A program made the position numbers and the translations under genes. A DNA stretch of 64,000 bases, from contig CALECF010000049.1 of NCBI GenBank assembly GCA_937948705.1, positions 1 to 64,000 of the forward strand, read 5' to 3'. Source of the DNA: an uncultured Anaerosolibacter sp. (GTDB lineage Bacteria > Bacillota_A > Clostridia > Peptostreptococcales > Thermotaleaceae). The first letter of the stretch is position 1. Every line of letters begins with the position of its first letter. Shown in pieces: positions 1 to 9,211 of this stretch. The notes beneath the pieces were generated by a model. The model worked only from the letters and a program-made list of their open reading frames with translations, did not search any database and was not told where the DNA came from.

Positions 1-95
1 CGCTAGGAAACCCCTAGGTTTCCTTCGACGACAGCAAAGCTGTCTGAGCACCTTCCTAAATGAGGGCAGGGGATTTCATCCCCTACAACCCCTAT
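1..95. repeat. Cluster of three perfect short hairpins at the left edge
   Basis: Three palindromes stand in tandem: AGGAAACC/GGTTTCCT near 5-24, GACAGC/GCTGTC near 30-44, and AGGGGAT/ATCCCCT near 69-85. No open frame with a ribosome site covers them. The arrangement resembles an intergenic REP-like element or the end of a feature lying left of the window. I cannot tell which. Confidence 0.4.
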
Positions 96-157
96 TTTTT
101 TATATAATAGGAAAGTAGAACTTTCCTATTATATAAAAAAAGACTACCAAAGTAGTC
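94..157 (-). terminator. Terminators downstream of the small membrane protein gene
   Basis: On the minus strand the stem GACTAC/GTAGTC (about 142-156) is followed directly by seven T residues, which is a standard intrinsic terminator. Overlapping it is a longer inverted repeat of about 20 bp per arm (about 95-140) flanked by A and T runs on both sides, so it could also stop transcription arriving from the left. Confidence 0.75.
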
Positions 158-541
158 TTAGTGCCAGTGAAACAGCTTACCGTATTTATTGATAACTCTG
201 AAGGATTTGATGTTTTTTAGTTCTATTAATTCTACCGTATCATCTCCAGTAATAATCATAAAACTATTTTCTTGTATTTTCGCACCTAGGATAATGCCCT
301 CAAGCTTTTTTTTGTCATTGAAATAAATCTTTACCTCATCCCCTGCCATGATTTCGGTTTTGCCTACTTTGAAATAATTTGTATCTATTTCATTGATGTG
401 ATCCTCTGTAATTCCTTTGCCATCTATCACAATCCTATTATTCTTTAAATAATACTTTTCTTTTAAAACACACAGAAAATATCCCAACATAGAAACGACA
501 AACAACATCCCCAAAACATTAAGCAAATATTTTGTATACAT
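158..541 (-). CDS. Small membrane-anchored protein of unknown function
   Basis: I do not recognise this 127-residue protein. Residues 6-27 form one hydrophobic segment, probably an N-terminal membrane anchor. The rest is a soluble, strand-rich domain of about 95 residues with no Cys clusters or catalytic motif. The start is supported by AAGGAG a short distance upstream of the ATG. It is the last gene before a strong terminator and lies downstream of tRNA-Pro, separated from it by another hairpin, so it is probably transcribed alone. Existence is well supported; function is unknown. Confidence 0.7.
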   Translation of the reverse strand: MYTKYLLNVLGMLFVVSMLGYFLCVLKEKYYLKNNRIVIDGKGITEDHINEIDTNYFKVGKTEIMAGDEVKIYFNDKKKLEGIILGAKIQENSFMIITGDDTVELIELKNIKSFRVINKYGKLFHWH

Positions 542-596
542 CGTATATCACTCCTTCCCCAGTAAAAACCCATTCTGATGCCCATTATCATCAAAA

Positions 597-630
597 ACAT
601 GGAAGCTATGATTAATCATAGCTTCCATGT
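597..630 (-). terminator. Perfect 34-bp palindrome, terminator after tRNA-Pro
   Basis: Each arm is 17 bp with no mismatch (left arm begins ACATGGAAGC). On the minus strand it is followed by TTTTTG. It lies just past the 3' end of the tRNA, so it most likely ends the tRNA transcript. Confidence 0.75.
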
Positions 631-639
631 ATATAAAAC

Positions 640-716
640 TGGTCTGAGTGGGGAGAGTTGAACTCCCGGCCTCTAGAACCCCATTCTAGCGCGCTACCAA
701 GCTGCGCTACACCCAG
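640..716 (-). tRNA. tRNA-Pro (anticodon GGG)
   Basis: The minus strand folds as a complete cloverleaf. The acceptor stem CTGGGTG/CACTCAG has one G-U pair, the D arm uses GCGC/GCGC, and the anticodon stem CTAGA/TCTAG encloses ATGGGGT, giving anticodon GGG. The T arm is GGGAG TTCAACT CTCCC, and ACCA is encoded at the 3' end, 77 nt in all. It is a lone tRNA gene with its own promoter upstream and a palindromic terminator downstream. Confidence 0.95.
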
Positions 717-785
717 ATGAATAGAAAGCAAAGTACCTTTAGTCCATTTTCCTTCTACCAAAGAATCACTCTGTAGATACATTGT

Positions 786-814
786 ATTATAAATGAATCT
801 ATGCTGATTTTCAA
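786..814 (-). promoter_or_regulatory. SigA-type promoter for tRNA-Pro
   Basis: On the minus strand TTGAAA (809-814) and TATAAT (786-791) are separated by 17 bp, close to the ideal housekeeping promoter. It reads toward the tRNA about 70 bp away. The rest of the 717-998 gap is AT-rich and shows no convincing gene. Confidence 0.8.
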
Positions 815-967
815 GTAGTTTTCTCACATTTAAATATTAGATAAAATTCATCCAGCTCTTCCTTATTCTACCTTCACTATCATATGTACAATATTATAAA
901 ACTATTCATTCAACCTAAATAATAATATTTTTTAACTCATTTCCATTCTTGATAGTATATAGAATTA

Positions 968-992
968 GCATGGATTCCCAGGGAATCCATGC
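968..992 (-). terminator. Hairpin just after spoIVA
   Basis: GCATGGATTCC and GGAATCCATGC form an 11-bp perfect stem a few bases past the spoIVA stop codon. The following bases are only moderately T-rich, so it may be a weak terminator or a 3'-end stabilising hairpin. Confidence 0.55.
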
Positions 993-998
993 CATTCT

Positions 999-2477
999 TT
1001 AAAGGATTATACAGATTAATCCGCCACTACCTTCATTAACTATTTTTTGTAGTGTTCTCTGCATCTTATTTCTAGCATCATCAGGCATCATAAATAATTT
1101 ATTTTGCAATTGCTCTTTTACCATATCATGCAAAGACTTACCAAACATATTCGTCTCCCAAATTTTTGCTGGATCTGATTCAAATTCATCTAGAAGATAT
1201 TTCAGTAGTTCTTCGCTTTGCTTTTCTGTTCCAACTAACGGAGATACTTCTGTGTTAATGTCTGCCCGAATCAAATGTAAAGAAGGGGCATTGGCTCTTA
1301 ATTTAACACCGAATCGATTTCCATGTTTAAAGATTTCAGGTTCCTCTAGCTTCAGTTCTTGTAGACTAGGTGGTACAAGTCCATATCCAGTTTCCCTTAC
1401 ATCAATTAAAGCCTTCTCGACCTTGTCAAATTCCCGCTTTGCCCTGGAGAATTCTTTAATAAGACCCAATAGTTGATGGTCACCCTCAATACGATATCCA
1501 GTTACTTCTTCTAGTATATTATAGAATAAGCCGTCCTTCGTCTTCATCTTAATGTGAGCAATACCTTCACCCAGTTCGATATCGTTTAGAAAGGCTTCAG
1601 AGATAACTTCTTCATCGGCGAATAGACTAATAGCATCCCGTACATCATTTATCTTTTTTACATCCTTGGACCATTGCTTTACAGAGCTCAAAATTTTGCT
1701 CTTGAGCCAATGATTACCGTCCAATCCATCCACCCAACCTGGTAATGAAATATTGATCTCTTTTATTGGGAATTCGAAAAGAACATTTTCAAGAATTTCA
1801 TTTACATTTTCAATACTCATCCTAGCACAATCCGCCGCGATTACAGGTACAGCATACTTTTCTTCCAATTGTCCCCTTAGCTTCAATGCCTCTTGAGATG
1901 AGGGGTCTGTAGAGTTCAAAATCATTACAAATGGCTTGTTCAGTTCTCTTAATTCTCTGACAACTCTTTCCTCTGCTTCCTGATAATCTTCTCGATGAAT
2001 TTCTGTTATGCTTCCATCGGTGGTGACCACCAACCCAATCGTTGAATGATCTGTTATTACTTTCCTTGTTCCGATCTCAGCAGCCTCTTCGAAAGGTATT
2101 TCCTTTTCAAACCATGGGGTAGTAACCATTCTCGCTTTACCGCCCTCCTGGTGACCGATGGCTCCCTTTACTAGATAGCCTACACAATCAACCAAACGAA
2201 CTTTAAACTTCGCATTATCCTTAAGCATTAACTCGACCGCTTCATTGGGGATAAACTTAGGCTCAGTCGTCATAATTGTTTTTCCTGCTCCACTTTGCGG
2301 CATTTCATCCTTGGCTCTTTCTTTTCTATATGAGTTTTCCATGTTCGGCAATACCAATAAATCCATAAATCTTTTAATAAATGTTGATTTGCCTGTTCTT
2401 ACCGGTCCAACGACCCCTATGTATATATCCCCTTGGGTTCGATCTGCGATATCCTTATATATATCAAATCGCTCCAC
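999..2477 (-). CDS. spoIVA: Stage IV sporulation protein A, coat morphogenetic ATPase
   Basis: SpoIVA polymerises on the outer forespore membrane at the expense of ATP and forms the basement layer on which the spore coat is built. The 492 residues match the family length. A Walker A loop GPVRTGKST lies at residues 24-32, and the C-terminus ends in the hydrophobic GGLICIIL tail typical of the family, which is involved in membrane attachment with SpoVM. The start is GTG, preceded by AAAGGAGGGG. It is monocistronic, and a sigE-like promoter lies about 120 bp upstream, consistent with mother-cell expression. Confidence 0.97.
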   Translation of the reverse strand: MERFDIYKDIADRTQGDIYIGVVGPVRTGKSTFIKRFMDLLVLPNMENSYRKERAKDEMPQSGAGKTIMTTEPKFIPNEAVELMLKDNAKFKVRLVDCVGYLVKGAIGHQEGGKARMVTTPWFEKEIPFEEAAEIGTRKVITDHSTIGLVVTTDGSITEIHREDYQEAEERVVRELRELNKPFVMILNSTDPSSQEALKLRGQLEEKYAVPVIAADCARMSIENVNEILENVLFEFPIKEINISLPGWVDGLDGNHWLKSKILSSVKQWSKDVKKINDVRDAISLFADEEVISEAFLNDIELGEGIAHIKMKTKDGLFYNILEEVTGYRIEGDHQLLGLIKEFSRAKREFDKVEKALIDVRETGYGLVPPSLQELKLEEPEIFKHGNRFGVKLRANAPSLHLIRADINTEVSPLVGTEKQSEELLKYLLDEFESDPAKIWETNMFGKSLHDMVKEQLQNKLFMMPDDARNKMQRTLQKIVNEGSGGLICIIL

Positions 2478-2596
2478 TTCTGTTCCCCTCCTTTAATAAT
2501 AAAATTATATATTTATTGATAAAATTAACGCCCACAGTACTGTCCATCCCTCCTATAATGATCTGACCAACGCAATAGGACTATATTAACAATATA

Positions 2597-2626
2597 TATA
2601 TATGACTAGCTAAACTATAATATGAC
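2597..2626 (-). promoter_or_regulatory. Candidate sigE promoter for spoIVA
   Basis: The minus strand carries GTCATATT (2619-2626), 14 bp, then CATATATA (2597-2604). This fits the sigE pattern of a GTCATATT-like -35 and a CATACAAT-like -10. It reads toward spoIVA, which is a known sigE-regulon gene. The surroundings are AT-rich, so a chance match is possible. The 2478-2764 gap otherwise holds only the gpsA terminator. Confidence 0.5.
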
Positions 2627-2699
2627 ATCATAGATAAAGAACAAATACATTTTACCCTTAAGGCCTAGCAGAAATAATACAACATTCCCTCCAATAAAA

Positions 2700-2738
2700 A
2701 ACTTAAAAACAAAAGAGATACCCGTTAAGATATCTCTT
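2700..2738 (-). terminator. Intrinsic terminator after gpsA
   Basis: The minus strand has AAGAGATA/TATCTCTT (2713-2738) with a 10-nt loop followed by a T-rich run TTGTTTTT. It ends the DUF512-der-plsY-gpsA operon. Confidence 0.75.
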
Positions 2739-2764
2739 CTTGTGTATTATTTTTATAAGAAAGT

Positions 2765-3793
2765 CTACCACTGCATTTGCTGATTTGCTACAACCTCTTC
2801 CATTTCATGGGTACGACTTCTAATCATCAAGTTTACAACCGCCTCTTTTGCATCCTTATTCTCATAGAGGATTTTATAAATTTCAGATGTAATCGGCATT
2901 TCAACATTATATTTCATAGAGAGTTCATAGGCTACCTTCGTGGTAACAACACCTTCCACAACCATGCCTATAGACGTCGTAGCCTCATTTAGGTTTTTCC
3001 CTTGTCCGATTAAGATGCCACATCTCCTATTTCTACTATGCATACTGGTACAAGTAACGATAAGATCTCCAATACCTGATAGTCCTGCGAAGGTCCCGAG
3101 ATCTGCACCCATAAGCTGACCAAGACGAGCAATTTCTCGAATACCCCTAGTCATAAGGGCCGCCTTGGCATTGTCTCCAAATCCCAAACCGTCAGAAATT
3201 CCAGCCCCAAGGGCAATAACGTTCTTTAAGGCTCCACCTAGTTCCACCCCAGCTACATCTGGATTCGTATAGATTCTCAACTTAGGAGAAATAAATATAT
3301 CCTGAACATACTCAGCAGTACTTCTTTTCTTGGCAGCAACCACAAGGGTAGTGGGCATATCCCTACATACTTCCTCTGCATGAGATGGACCAGACAGGAC
3401 TGCAAACGGATTGTATGGCAGTTCTTGGGCAACCACTTCAGATATAGAAAGTAGCGAAGATCCATCAAGGCCCTTTGCTGCATTTACAATTACTTGCTTA
3501 TCGCTGACGGATGATTTAAAACTATTTACCGTTTGTCGTACTGCTTGAGAGGCAACCGTTAGCAAGATTAACTCTGTATTTCTTACCGCATCATGGATAT
3601 GATGATAGAGTTTAATATTTTCAGGTAGTAAAACACCGGGAAGATACTTGATGTTTTCTCTTGCTTGATTCATTCTCTTTAACTGCTCTTCATTTCTCAT
3701 CCACAAATTAACATGATGTCCTTTTTTAGCTAAAGATATTGCGAGGGCTGTTCCCCAACTTCCTGCTCCAATAACGCAAATGCTTGACTTCAT
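2765..3793 (-). CDS. gpsA: Glycerol-3-phosphate dehydrogenase (NAD(P)+)
   Basis: GpsA reduces dihydroxyacetone phosphate to sn-glycerol 3-phosphate, the backbone for phospholipids. The N-terminus carries the nucleotide-binding GAGSWGTA motif of the Rossmann fold. Mid-protein are the family signatures GPSHAEEV and GGALKNVIALGAG, the latter with the catalytic Lys. The length of 342 is normal. I start at the ATG at 3793 (GGGGGG upstream) rather than a TTG one codon earlier. It lies 15 bp after plsY, which uses its product, so this operon holds two consecutive steps of lysophosphatidate synthesis. Confidence 0.97.
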   Translation of the reverse strand: MKSSICVIGAGSWGTALAISLAKKGHHVNLWMRNEEQLKRMNQARENIKYLPGVLLPENIKLYHHIHDAVRNTELILLTVASQAVRQTVNSFKSSVSDKQVIVNAAKGLDGSSLLSISEVVAQELPYNPFAVLSGPSHAEEVCRDMPTTLVVAAKKRSTAEYVQDIFISPKLRIYTNPDVAGVELGGALKNVIALGAGISDGLGFGDNAKAALMTRGIREIARLGQLMGADLGTFAGLSGIGDLIVTCTSMHSRNRRCGILIGQGKNLNEATTSIGMVVEGVVTTKVAYELSMKYNVEMPITSEIYKILYENKDAKEAVVNLMIRSRTHEMEEVVANQQMQW

Positions 3794-3808
3794 CAAAAGG
3801 CCCCCCGA

Positions 3809-4402
3809 TTACTTCGTTCTAGACTTCTGTCCCAATTTTGACTCTGTTCCCTTTAAAAGCCTACTTATATTTTCTTTATGTCTATAAATTGCCATGAATG
3901 CCAAAGCCATTCCAAATAAAAAGAATTTAAACCCAACAAACATAAGAAGGATTGGAAGCAAACAAATGGCAACAACTGAACCTAACGATACATATTTTGT
4001 TTTTGCAACGATTAAAACCCCTACAATAATACAGATGATAGCAATCATTGGATGAATAAATAAACCCACACCAATAGACGAAGCAATACCTTTGCCTCCC
4101 TTAAAACCTAAAAACACAGGCCAATTATGACCAATAACCACGGCGATCCCACAGATTAACGCAGTATTTTCGCCTCCAAGACGGCCACCGATCCATACAG
4201 CAAGAATCGCTTTCAAAGCGTCACCTACAAAGGTAATCAATCCCGCTTTCATTCCTAGGGTTCTTAGTACATTGGTTGCACCTGCATTCCCACTCCCATG
4301 CTTTCTGATGTCAATGCCTGCCCAAAGTTTAGAAACAATAATGGAAGTAGAAAAGTTTCCGATCACGTAGCTAACGACTACTGCCAATATTTTAAAAAGC
4401 AT
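3809..4402 (-). CDS. plsY: Acyl-phosphate:glycerol-3-phosphate acyltransferase
   Basis: PlsY is an integral membrane enzyme that acylates glycerol 3-phosphate using acyl-phosphate, the first committed step in phospholipid synthesis in most Gram-positives. The 197 residues contain several hydrophobic helices and the conserved loops GSGNAGATN (residues about 37-45), GHNWPVF and GFKGGKGIA. Its ATG overlaps the der stop codon in a TAATG arrangement, indicating translational coupling. gpsA, downstream, supplies its substrate. Confidence 0.97.
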   Translation of the reverse strand: MLFKILAVVVSYVIGNFSTSIIVSKLWAGIDIRKHGSGNAGATNVLRTLGMKAGLITFVGDALKAILAVWIGGRLGGENTALICGIAVVIGHNWPVFLGFKGGKGIASSIGVGLFIHPMIAIICIIVGVLIVAKTKYVSLGSVVAICLLPILLMFVGFKFFLFGMALAFMAIYRHKENISRLLKGTESKLGQKSRTK

Positions 4403-5724
4403 TATTCATCCCCACCCTTTTCTCTATACTGAATCCAAATCGGAGTACCTTCAAAGCCAAAAGATTCTCGAATCTTATTTTCCAGATATCTCGTATAGGA
4501 AAAGTGCGTTAATTCACGATCATTAATGAAAATAATGAAAGTAGGTGGTTTTACAGATACCTGGGTTGCATAATAAATTTTCAACCGCTTTCCTTTGTCA
4601 GAAGGTGGTTGATTTAACAAAGTAGCCTCGCCAATAATATCATTTAACATTCCTGTTTGAACCCTCAAGGCATGTTGATTGGATACGAATTTAATGGTCT
4701 CAAGAATTTGATGCATTCTCTGTTTTGTCTTAGCAGATACAAATATGATCGGAGCATAAAGCATAAAAGAAAGCTTTTCCTTAATATCCTTCATATATTG
4801 GTTCATAGTATGGGTATCTTTCTCAATTATATCCCATTTATTCACCACGATAACAGTTGCTTTTCCTTGTTCGTGGGCATATCCTACAATCTTAGTATCC
4901 TGTTCTGTAACCCCTTCACTAGCATCAATGACCAATAAACAAACATCTGCCCGCTCTACGGCTGTAAAAGCCCTCATCACACTATATCTCTCAATGTTTT
5001 CATATACTCTACTTTTTCTTCGGATTCCGGCGGTATCAATAAACACATATTTATCTTCTCCGTGGGTAAATGGTGTATCGATGGCATCTCTAGTAGTACC
5101 AGCAATATCACTCACAATGACACGCTCTTCCCCAAGAATCGTATTAATAATAGACGACTTACCTACATTGGGTTTCCCAATCACAGCAACCTTGATCGTA
5201 TCCTCCTCATAGATTTCATCCCTATCTTCAGGGAACCTAGCAACGATCTCATCTAATAAATCCCCTAGTCCCAAACTATTTACAGAGGAAATTGCAATAG
5301 GCTCTCCAAGCCCTAACTGATAAAAATCATAGAATGAACTTGGAAGATCCTTTGTATCCACCTTGTTTACAACCAATAAAACAGATTTTTTTGTTCTTCT
5401 TAGCATGTTCGCAACATCTTCATCCGATGGTGTCAATCCTTCTCTTCCATCCACCATGAATACGATCACATCTGCAGTTTCAATGGCAATTTCCGCCTGT
5501 CTTCTCATTTGCGACAAAATAATATCTTGGGTATCGGGCTCTATACCGCCAGTATCAATCATTATAAAATTCGTGTTGAGCCATTCTGCTTCTGTATATA
5601 TTCTATCTCTGGTTACTCCAGGCTTATCTTCTACAATTGAAATTCTTTTCCCTGCGATACGATTAAAAAAGGTAGATTTCCCTACATTAGGCCTACCTAC
5701 AATAGCCACAATTGGCTTTGCCAT
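4402..5724 (-). CDS. der: Ribosome assembly GTPase Der (EngA)
   Basis: Der is a double-GTPase needed for maturation of the 50S subunit. Two G domains are visible. The first has P-loop GRPNVGKST (residues 10-18) and NKVD; the second has GKPNVGKSS (183-191), DIAGTTRD and NKWD. A C-terminal KH-like domain of about 90 residues follows. The length of 440 is typical. A strong GGAGG precedes the ATG. It overlaps plsY by one base and follows the DUF512 gene by 22 bp. Confidence 0.98.
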   Translation of the reverse strand: MAKPIVAIVGRPNVGKSTFFNRIAGKRISIVEDKPGVTRDRIYTEAEWLNTNFIMIDTGGIEPDTQDIILSQMRRQAEIAIETADVIVFMVDGREGLTPSDEDVANMLRRTKKSVLLVVNKVDTKDLPSSFYDFYQLGLGEPIAISSVNSLGLGDLLDEIVARFPEDRDEIYEEDTIKVAVIGKPNVGKSSIINTILGEERVIVSDIAGTTRDAIDTPFTHGEDKYVFIDTAGIRRKSRVYENIERYSVMRAFTAVERADVCLLVIDASEGVTEQDTKIVGYAHEQGKATVIVVNKWDIIEKDTHTMNQYMKDIKEKLSFMLYAPIIFVSAKTKQRMHQILETIKFVSNQHALRVQTGMLNDIIGEATLLNQPPSDKGKRLKIYYATQVSVKPPTFIIFINDRELTHFSYTRYLENKIRESFGFEGTPIWIQYREKGGDE

Positions 5725-5746
5725 GACAATCCCTCCAGTATTACAA

Positions 5747-7066
5747 TCATTCTAAAATTTTTTTAATAAATTTTTTACCATCTACTGCTGACACAACTAC
5801 TGTCACACCTAACTTGTCTTGTAGTTCTCCTACCGTTATATTATCCAGGAATACTTCTTCCCCAGCTTTAAGCATTGACTCAGGAATTATTATTCGTTCT
5901 CCTAAATCCTTGTTTCTTAACTGATCTAGAATATCTTGACCAGTAACCAATCCCGCAACTGTGATTGTTCTGCCAAAAAAGTCGTTGTTTATAGCATAGA
6001 CCTTCAATTCAAGCCCTTGAATTTTTTGCTCTATTTCCTTACAAAGGTTTGTAAGGAATGTACTTGCTGATATCCCAGTAATAATGCTGATTTTTTTATG
6101 TTCTATTTTCCTATCTTGGACTTCAAAAAGCTCCTCCATCAATCCATGGGCAAACATAGCCATAAGCCCTACGCCATTCTCAATCTGGGAGAAGCCTTCA
6201 TAGACCTCGTAGGAAGGAATCGGGCGCTGTGCAAGCACATAGAATTCGTCAGATAAGAATACAAATCTCGTTTGAATCTTCTTATAAATCTTTTTTTGCC
6301 ATTTATCAATCTGTTCAATAACCACATTGGCACTATCTTTGTCATAGATATTTAATGGAAATAACTTTTCTCTAAAATTTGTAACCCCAACGGGTACAAT
6401 GGCAATACTCTCCAAAGCAGGATATAGCCTTAATAAATCATCTATGGTTTTATCCAAACTCTCCCCATCATTTATACCCGGACAAAGTACAATCTGACCA
6501 TTGATTCTAATACCCACATCAGTAAGTCTTTTTAATCTTTCATAGATATTACCGGCAGTCTTATTATTCAACATTTTCACTCTTAAGTCGGCATCGGTAG
6601 TATGGATGGATATATTGATGGGGCTAATTCGATATCGAATAATTTTTTCAATATCTTCATCAGACATATTGGTCAGCGTCACAAAATTACCTTGTAAAAA
6701 TGATAGTCTAGAATCGTCATCTTTAAAATATAGAGTTTCCCTCATATCCGAAGGCAATTGATCAATAAAACAAAAGACGCATTTATTCCTACAACTTTTA
6801 GCTTGATCAATAATGGGATTTTCGAATACAATACCTAGGTCCTCATCGTAAGCCTTTCTTATATTGTAATTTCTAATTTCACCATCTTTTTTCTTTATCC
6901 TAATATCCAATTTCTCATCGGAAATAAAAAACATATATTCTATGATGTCTTCTATCTTTTGTCCATTGATGGAAACAAGAATATCACCACTTTCGACGCC
7001 TATTCTCTCTCCAATGCTTCCTGGGACAACTTCAGAAATAACATTTTCGTATGGTTTTTCCAGCAT
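5747..7066 (-). CDS. DUF512 protein: PDZ plus radical-SAM-like Fe-S protein
   Basis: The architecture is an N-terminal PDZ-like domain (about residues 5-70), then a cysteine motif CxxxCxxC at residues 92-99 (C92, C96, C99) that heads a radical-SAM-like domain, then the DUF512 C-terminal region. The family is conserved next to der in clostridia, but its reaction is not known to me. The 439 residues are the usual length. The ATG at 7066 is preferred over an in-frame GTG at 7072 because AGGTG sits 5 nt before it. It heads the der-plsY-gpsA operon behind a good sigA promoter. Confidence 0.88.
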   Translation of the reverse strand: MLEKPYENVISEVVPGSIGERIGVESGDILVSINGQKIEDIIEYMFFISDEKLDIRIKKKDGEIRNYNIRKAYDEDLGIVFENPIIDQAKSCRNKCVFCFIDQLPSDMRETLYFKDDDSRLSFLQGNFVTLTNMSDEDIEKIIRYRISPINISIHTTDADLRVKMLNNKTAGNIYERLKRLTDVGIRINGQIVLCPGINDGESLDKTIDDLLRLYPALESIAIVPVGVTNFREKLFPLNIYDKDSANVVIEQIDKWQKKIYKKIQTRFVFLSDEFYVLAQRPIPSYEVYEGFSQIENGVGLMAMFAHGLMEELFEVQDRKIEHKKISIITGISASTFLTNLCKEIEQKIQGLELKVYAINNDFFGRTITVAGLVTGQDILDQLRNKDLGERIIIPESMLKAGEEVFLDNITVGELQDKLGVTVVVSAVDGKKFIKKILE

Positions 7067-7153
7067 TGACACACCTACTTAGAATCTAGTTTTAGTACCT
7101 GCTACTAATAGTATTGTAACATAAAAATTTTCATTATGTACTATGTTTAGTAA

Positions 7154-7183
7154 TATTATCATGTAATTCAATTTTAAGTCAAG
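7154..7183 (-). promoter_or_regulatory. SigA-type promoter for the DUF512-der-plsY-gpsA operon
   Basis: On the minus strand TTGACT (7178-7183) is followed after 18 bp by TAATAT (7154-7159). The start codon lies about 85 bp downstream. Location and match are both good. Confidence 0.65.
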
Positions 7184-7197
7184 GAGTATATTTCCTT

Positions 7198-7392
7198 TTA
7201 ATGACGTACAACAACATAAGATCCATTTTCTAAATCATGTACCATCCCCATAGTAATTTTAGCGATTAAAAGAGCCAGTCGCTCCTGATGTTCTTCAGAA
7301 TTTGCATAAAAGACAGGAACTGTATTTGATGATACTACACTTTTATCTATGGTTATGATTGCGACTATACTATCCTTTATTCCATAATCCAT
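7198..7392 (-). CDS. Small partner protein of the YIEGIA membrane protein
   Basis: This 64-residue acidic protein resembles the family that databases call the capping complex subunit for YIEGIA; I base this on sequence style and position. It has no signal peptide or membrane segment. A good GAGGAG lies upstream of the ATG, and the gene follows the YIEGIA gene by 17 bp, so the two are co-transcribed and probably interact. Its biochemical role is not established from sequence. Confidence 0.75.
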   Translation of the reverse strand: MDYGIKDSIVAIITIDKSVVSSNTVPVFYANSEEHQERLALLIAKITMGMVHDLENGSYVVVRH

Positions 7393-7409
7393 ATTCCTAC
7401 TCCTCTCAT

Positions 7410-8327
7410 TTATCCTCTTTCGTTTCTTGTAGATCGTGCTGTCAGGGGCTTCCTCTTCGCGGTCTCTAGTACTGGAGTTCCTTTTACAGCTGCAATTAAT
7501 AAATCAGTATTTAATTCGCTAGGTACAATTACCATAACTAAATTACCATTTTGGGGATTCCTCCTAGCTATTGGAGTAAATTCTGGCTCATCCACATCCT
7601 TTCGTATGCCGAGATGTACTGCTACATTATGCTGCATTGCTTGTCTCTGCCCAGTATTAGCTAGAGTTGCATTTGCATCCACATCTTTGGGTATAATCTC
7701 AACTGCCATTCCCTGTTCTTCATAAATTTTTCTTGTTTGTTTTAAGCCAATATTCATGATCACAATACCATTTACTGTTAATAGGGGTCCCTCAAAATTT
7801 ATTTTCTCCACTTTCACATCTGCAATTTCTGCAATGCTTTGCCTTCTTAACATGGTTTTTAAAAGTATCATCACTAGTAGCCCTGTGATGATCCCTGCCA
7901 TAACCTGTGCGAGCTTAGGTAGCTGGATCTGATATGCTGTGTAAATTGCAATACTGGTCATCAAAGCCGTTATAATAACCATATAATTTCGCGCTTCAAA
8001 TGCCTTCGCAATATCCTCTATGTAAGCCGTACCTCTAGGAACCAATTCTGTGGGCTCAATATTATCTAAACTCTGTCTTTCCATGCTTCTCACATCTCGA
8101 AATTGCTGGGCTGCAAGAGCTAAAAATGTTACTGCGCTGTATTCTTTATTTAATAGGGCCGGCAAGGCTACAGCACCTAGCCCAGCCGCAATAACACCTA
8201 GTGTTAAATGGGATAACAACCCTTGTGGATAACTTGGATATTGTCTGTGATCAATTCGTATCATGTATACTCTAGCCAATAGTCCCATCACCAAAGATGG
8301 CAGAATCACAACACTATAGTTTTCCAT
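7410..8327 (-). CDS. YIEGIA-family sporulation-associated membrane protein
   Basis: A 305-residue membrane protein with hydrophobic segments near residues 5-22, 40-65, 112-135 and 138-160, then a soluble C-terminal domain of about 140 residues. The family-defining motif appears here as YIEDIA (about residues 103-108), just before the third membrane segment. The family (Bacillus YphB-like) is found in spore-formers near der/gpsA, as here; an envelope role during sporulation is inferred. The last residues are basic and probably disordered. It is the first gene of a two-gene unit. Confidence 0.82.
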   Translation of the reverse strand: MENYSVVILPSLVMGLLARVYMIRIDHRQYPSYPQGLLSHLTLGVIAAGLGAVALPALLNKEYSAVTFLALAAQQFRDVRSMERQSLDNIEPTELVPRGTAYIEDIAKAFEARNYMVIITALMTSIAIYTAYQIQLPKLAQVMAGIITGLLVMILLKTMLRRQSIAEIADVKVEKINFEGPLLTVNGIVIMNIGLKQTRKIYEEQGMAVEIIPKDVDANATLANTGQRQAMQHNVAVHLGIRKDVDEPEFTPIARRNPQNGNLVMVIVPSELNTDLLIAAVKGTPVLETAKRKPLTARSTRNERG

Positions 8328-8489
8328 AATTCCCCTCCTAACTTCTTTCTATTTGATATCGTAGGATTCTCTTTCATTAGTATGTGTGATAAAAAGGAAT
8401 TTATAGGTTGATAGCCACAAAAATAAGGATTTATATCCTCATTGACCATAGTTTCAGTTTTCACCTATTTGCAAATGATTTCTATCAAA

Positions 8490-8525
8490 AAAAATAAAAC
8501 AACCTTTTATCATAAAGGCTGTTTT
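8490..8525 (-). terminator. Intrinsic terminator after phoU
   Basis: AAAACAGCCTTT pairs with AAAGGTTGTTTT (8496-8525, one G-T pair) and is followed on the minus strand by a run of eight T. It ends the pst-phoU transcript. The 8328-8489 stretch shows no gene. Confidence 0.85.
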
Positions 8526-8539
8526 AGATAAACTAAATT

Positions 8540-9193
8540 TTACGACATCCAATAGTCTCCTGTCTGAATGTATACTACTTTTTCACAAACATTCTTTGCA
8601 TAATCAGCAATTCTTTCAATATGCTTGCATATGAAAAGAAAGTAAGTAGATTGAGGGATTTTATCTTGATTCTCTAGCATAATAAGAATCAACTCGCTAT
8701 AAACCGCCTTATAGAGGGTATCGATTTCGTTATCCAATATCCATGTTTTTTTGGCTAACTCTACATCCTTCTTTACAAAAGCATCTAGGGAATGCTTTAC
8801 CATTTCAGCAGCAAGGTCAGCCATTCTAGGAATACGAACAAGGGGTTTTACATACTCCTCATTGGCCAATCGAATTGTTGTCTTGGCAATATCTGCAGCA
8901 TGATCTGCCATTCTTTCCAAGTCCACAATCAATCTCAAAATGGAGCATATCTCCCTTAAATCAATTGCCATGGGCTGTTGTGTGGCGATTAGCTTAATGC
9001 ATTTGTCTTCAATATCTTCCTCCAAGGTATTGATGACTTTATCGCCATCAATCACCTTTTGAGCTAATAATACATCTTGGTTTTTTAACGATTTTATTGC
9101 ATCTAAAATGGCTTCTTCTACCATGCTACCCATTTTCAATAAGTCATTGTGCAGTTTTTTCAATTCACTTGTTAAATGTATTCTTGCCATCAT
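8540..9193 (-). CDS. phoU: Phosphate-signalling regulator PhoU
   Basis: PhoU is an all-alpha protein that links the Pst transporter to the PhoR kinase and restrains phosphate uptake and Pho signalling. The 217 residues comprise two PhoU repeats, each with the metal-binding ExxxD-type helix (LERMADHAAD near residues 93-102, HIERIADYAKN near 189-199). GGAGGGG precedes two adjacent ATG codons, either of which could be the start. It follows pstB by 18 bp. It is intact, although the permease genes of the same operon are broken. Confidence 0.96.
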   Translation of the reverse strand: MMARIHLTSELKKLHNDLLKMGSMVEEAILDAIKSLKNQDVLLAQKVIDGDKVINTLEEDIEDKCIKLIATQQPMAIDLREICSILRLIVDLERMADHAADIAKTTIRLANEEYVKPLVRIPRMADLAAEMVKHSLDAFVKKDVELAKKTWILDNEIDTLYKAVYSELILIMLENQDKIPQSTYFLFICKHIERIADYAKNVCEKVVYIQTGDYWMS

Positions 9194-9211
9194 TTCCCCT
9201 CCAACTTTGTT

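Noticed and set aside
2475..2560. 27-codon frame starting ATGGACAGTACTG upstream of spoIVA
   Set aside because: Its AGGAGG is only about 1 nt from the ATG, the frame overlaps the spoIVA start, and the peptide has no recognisable character.
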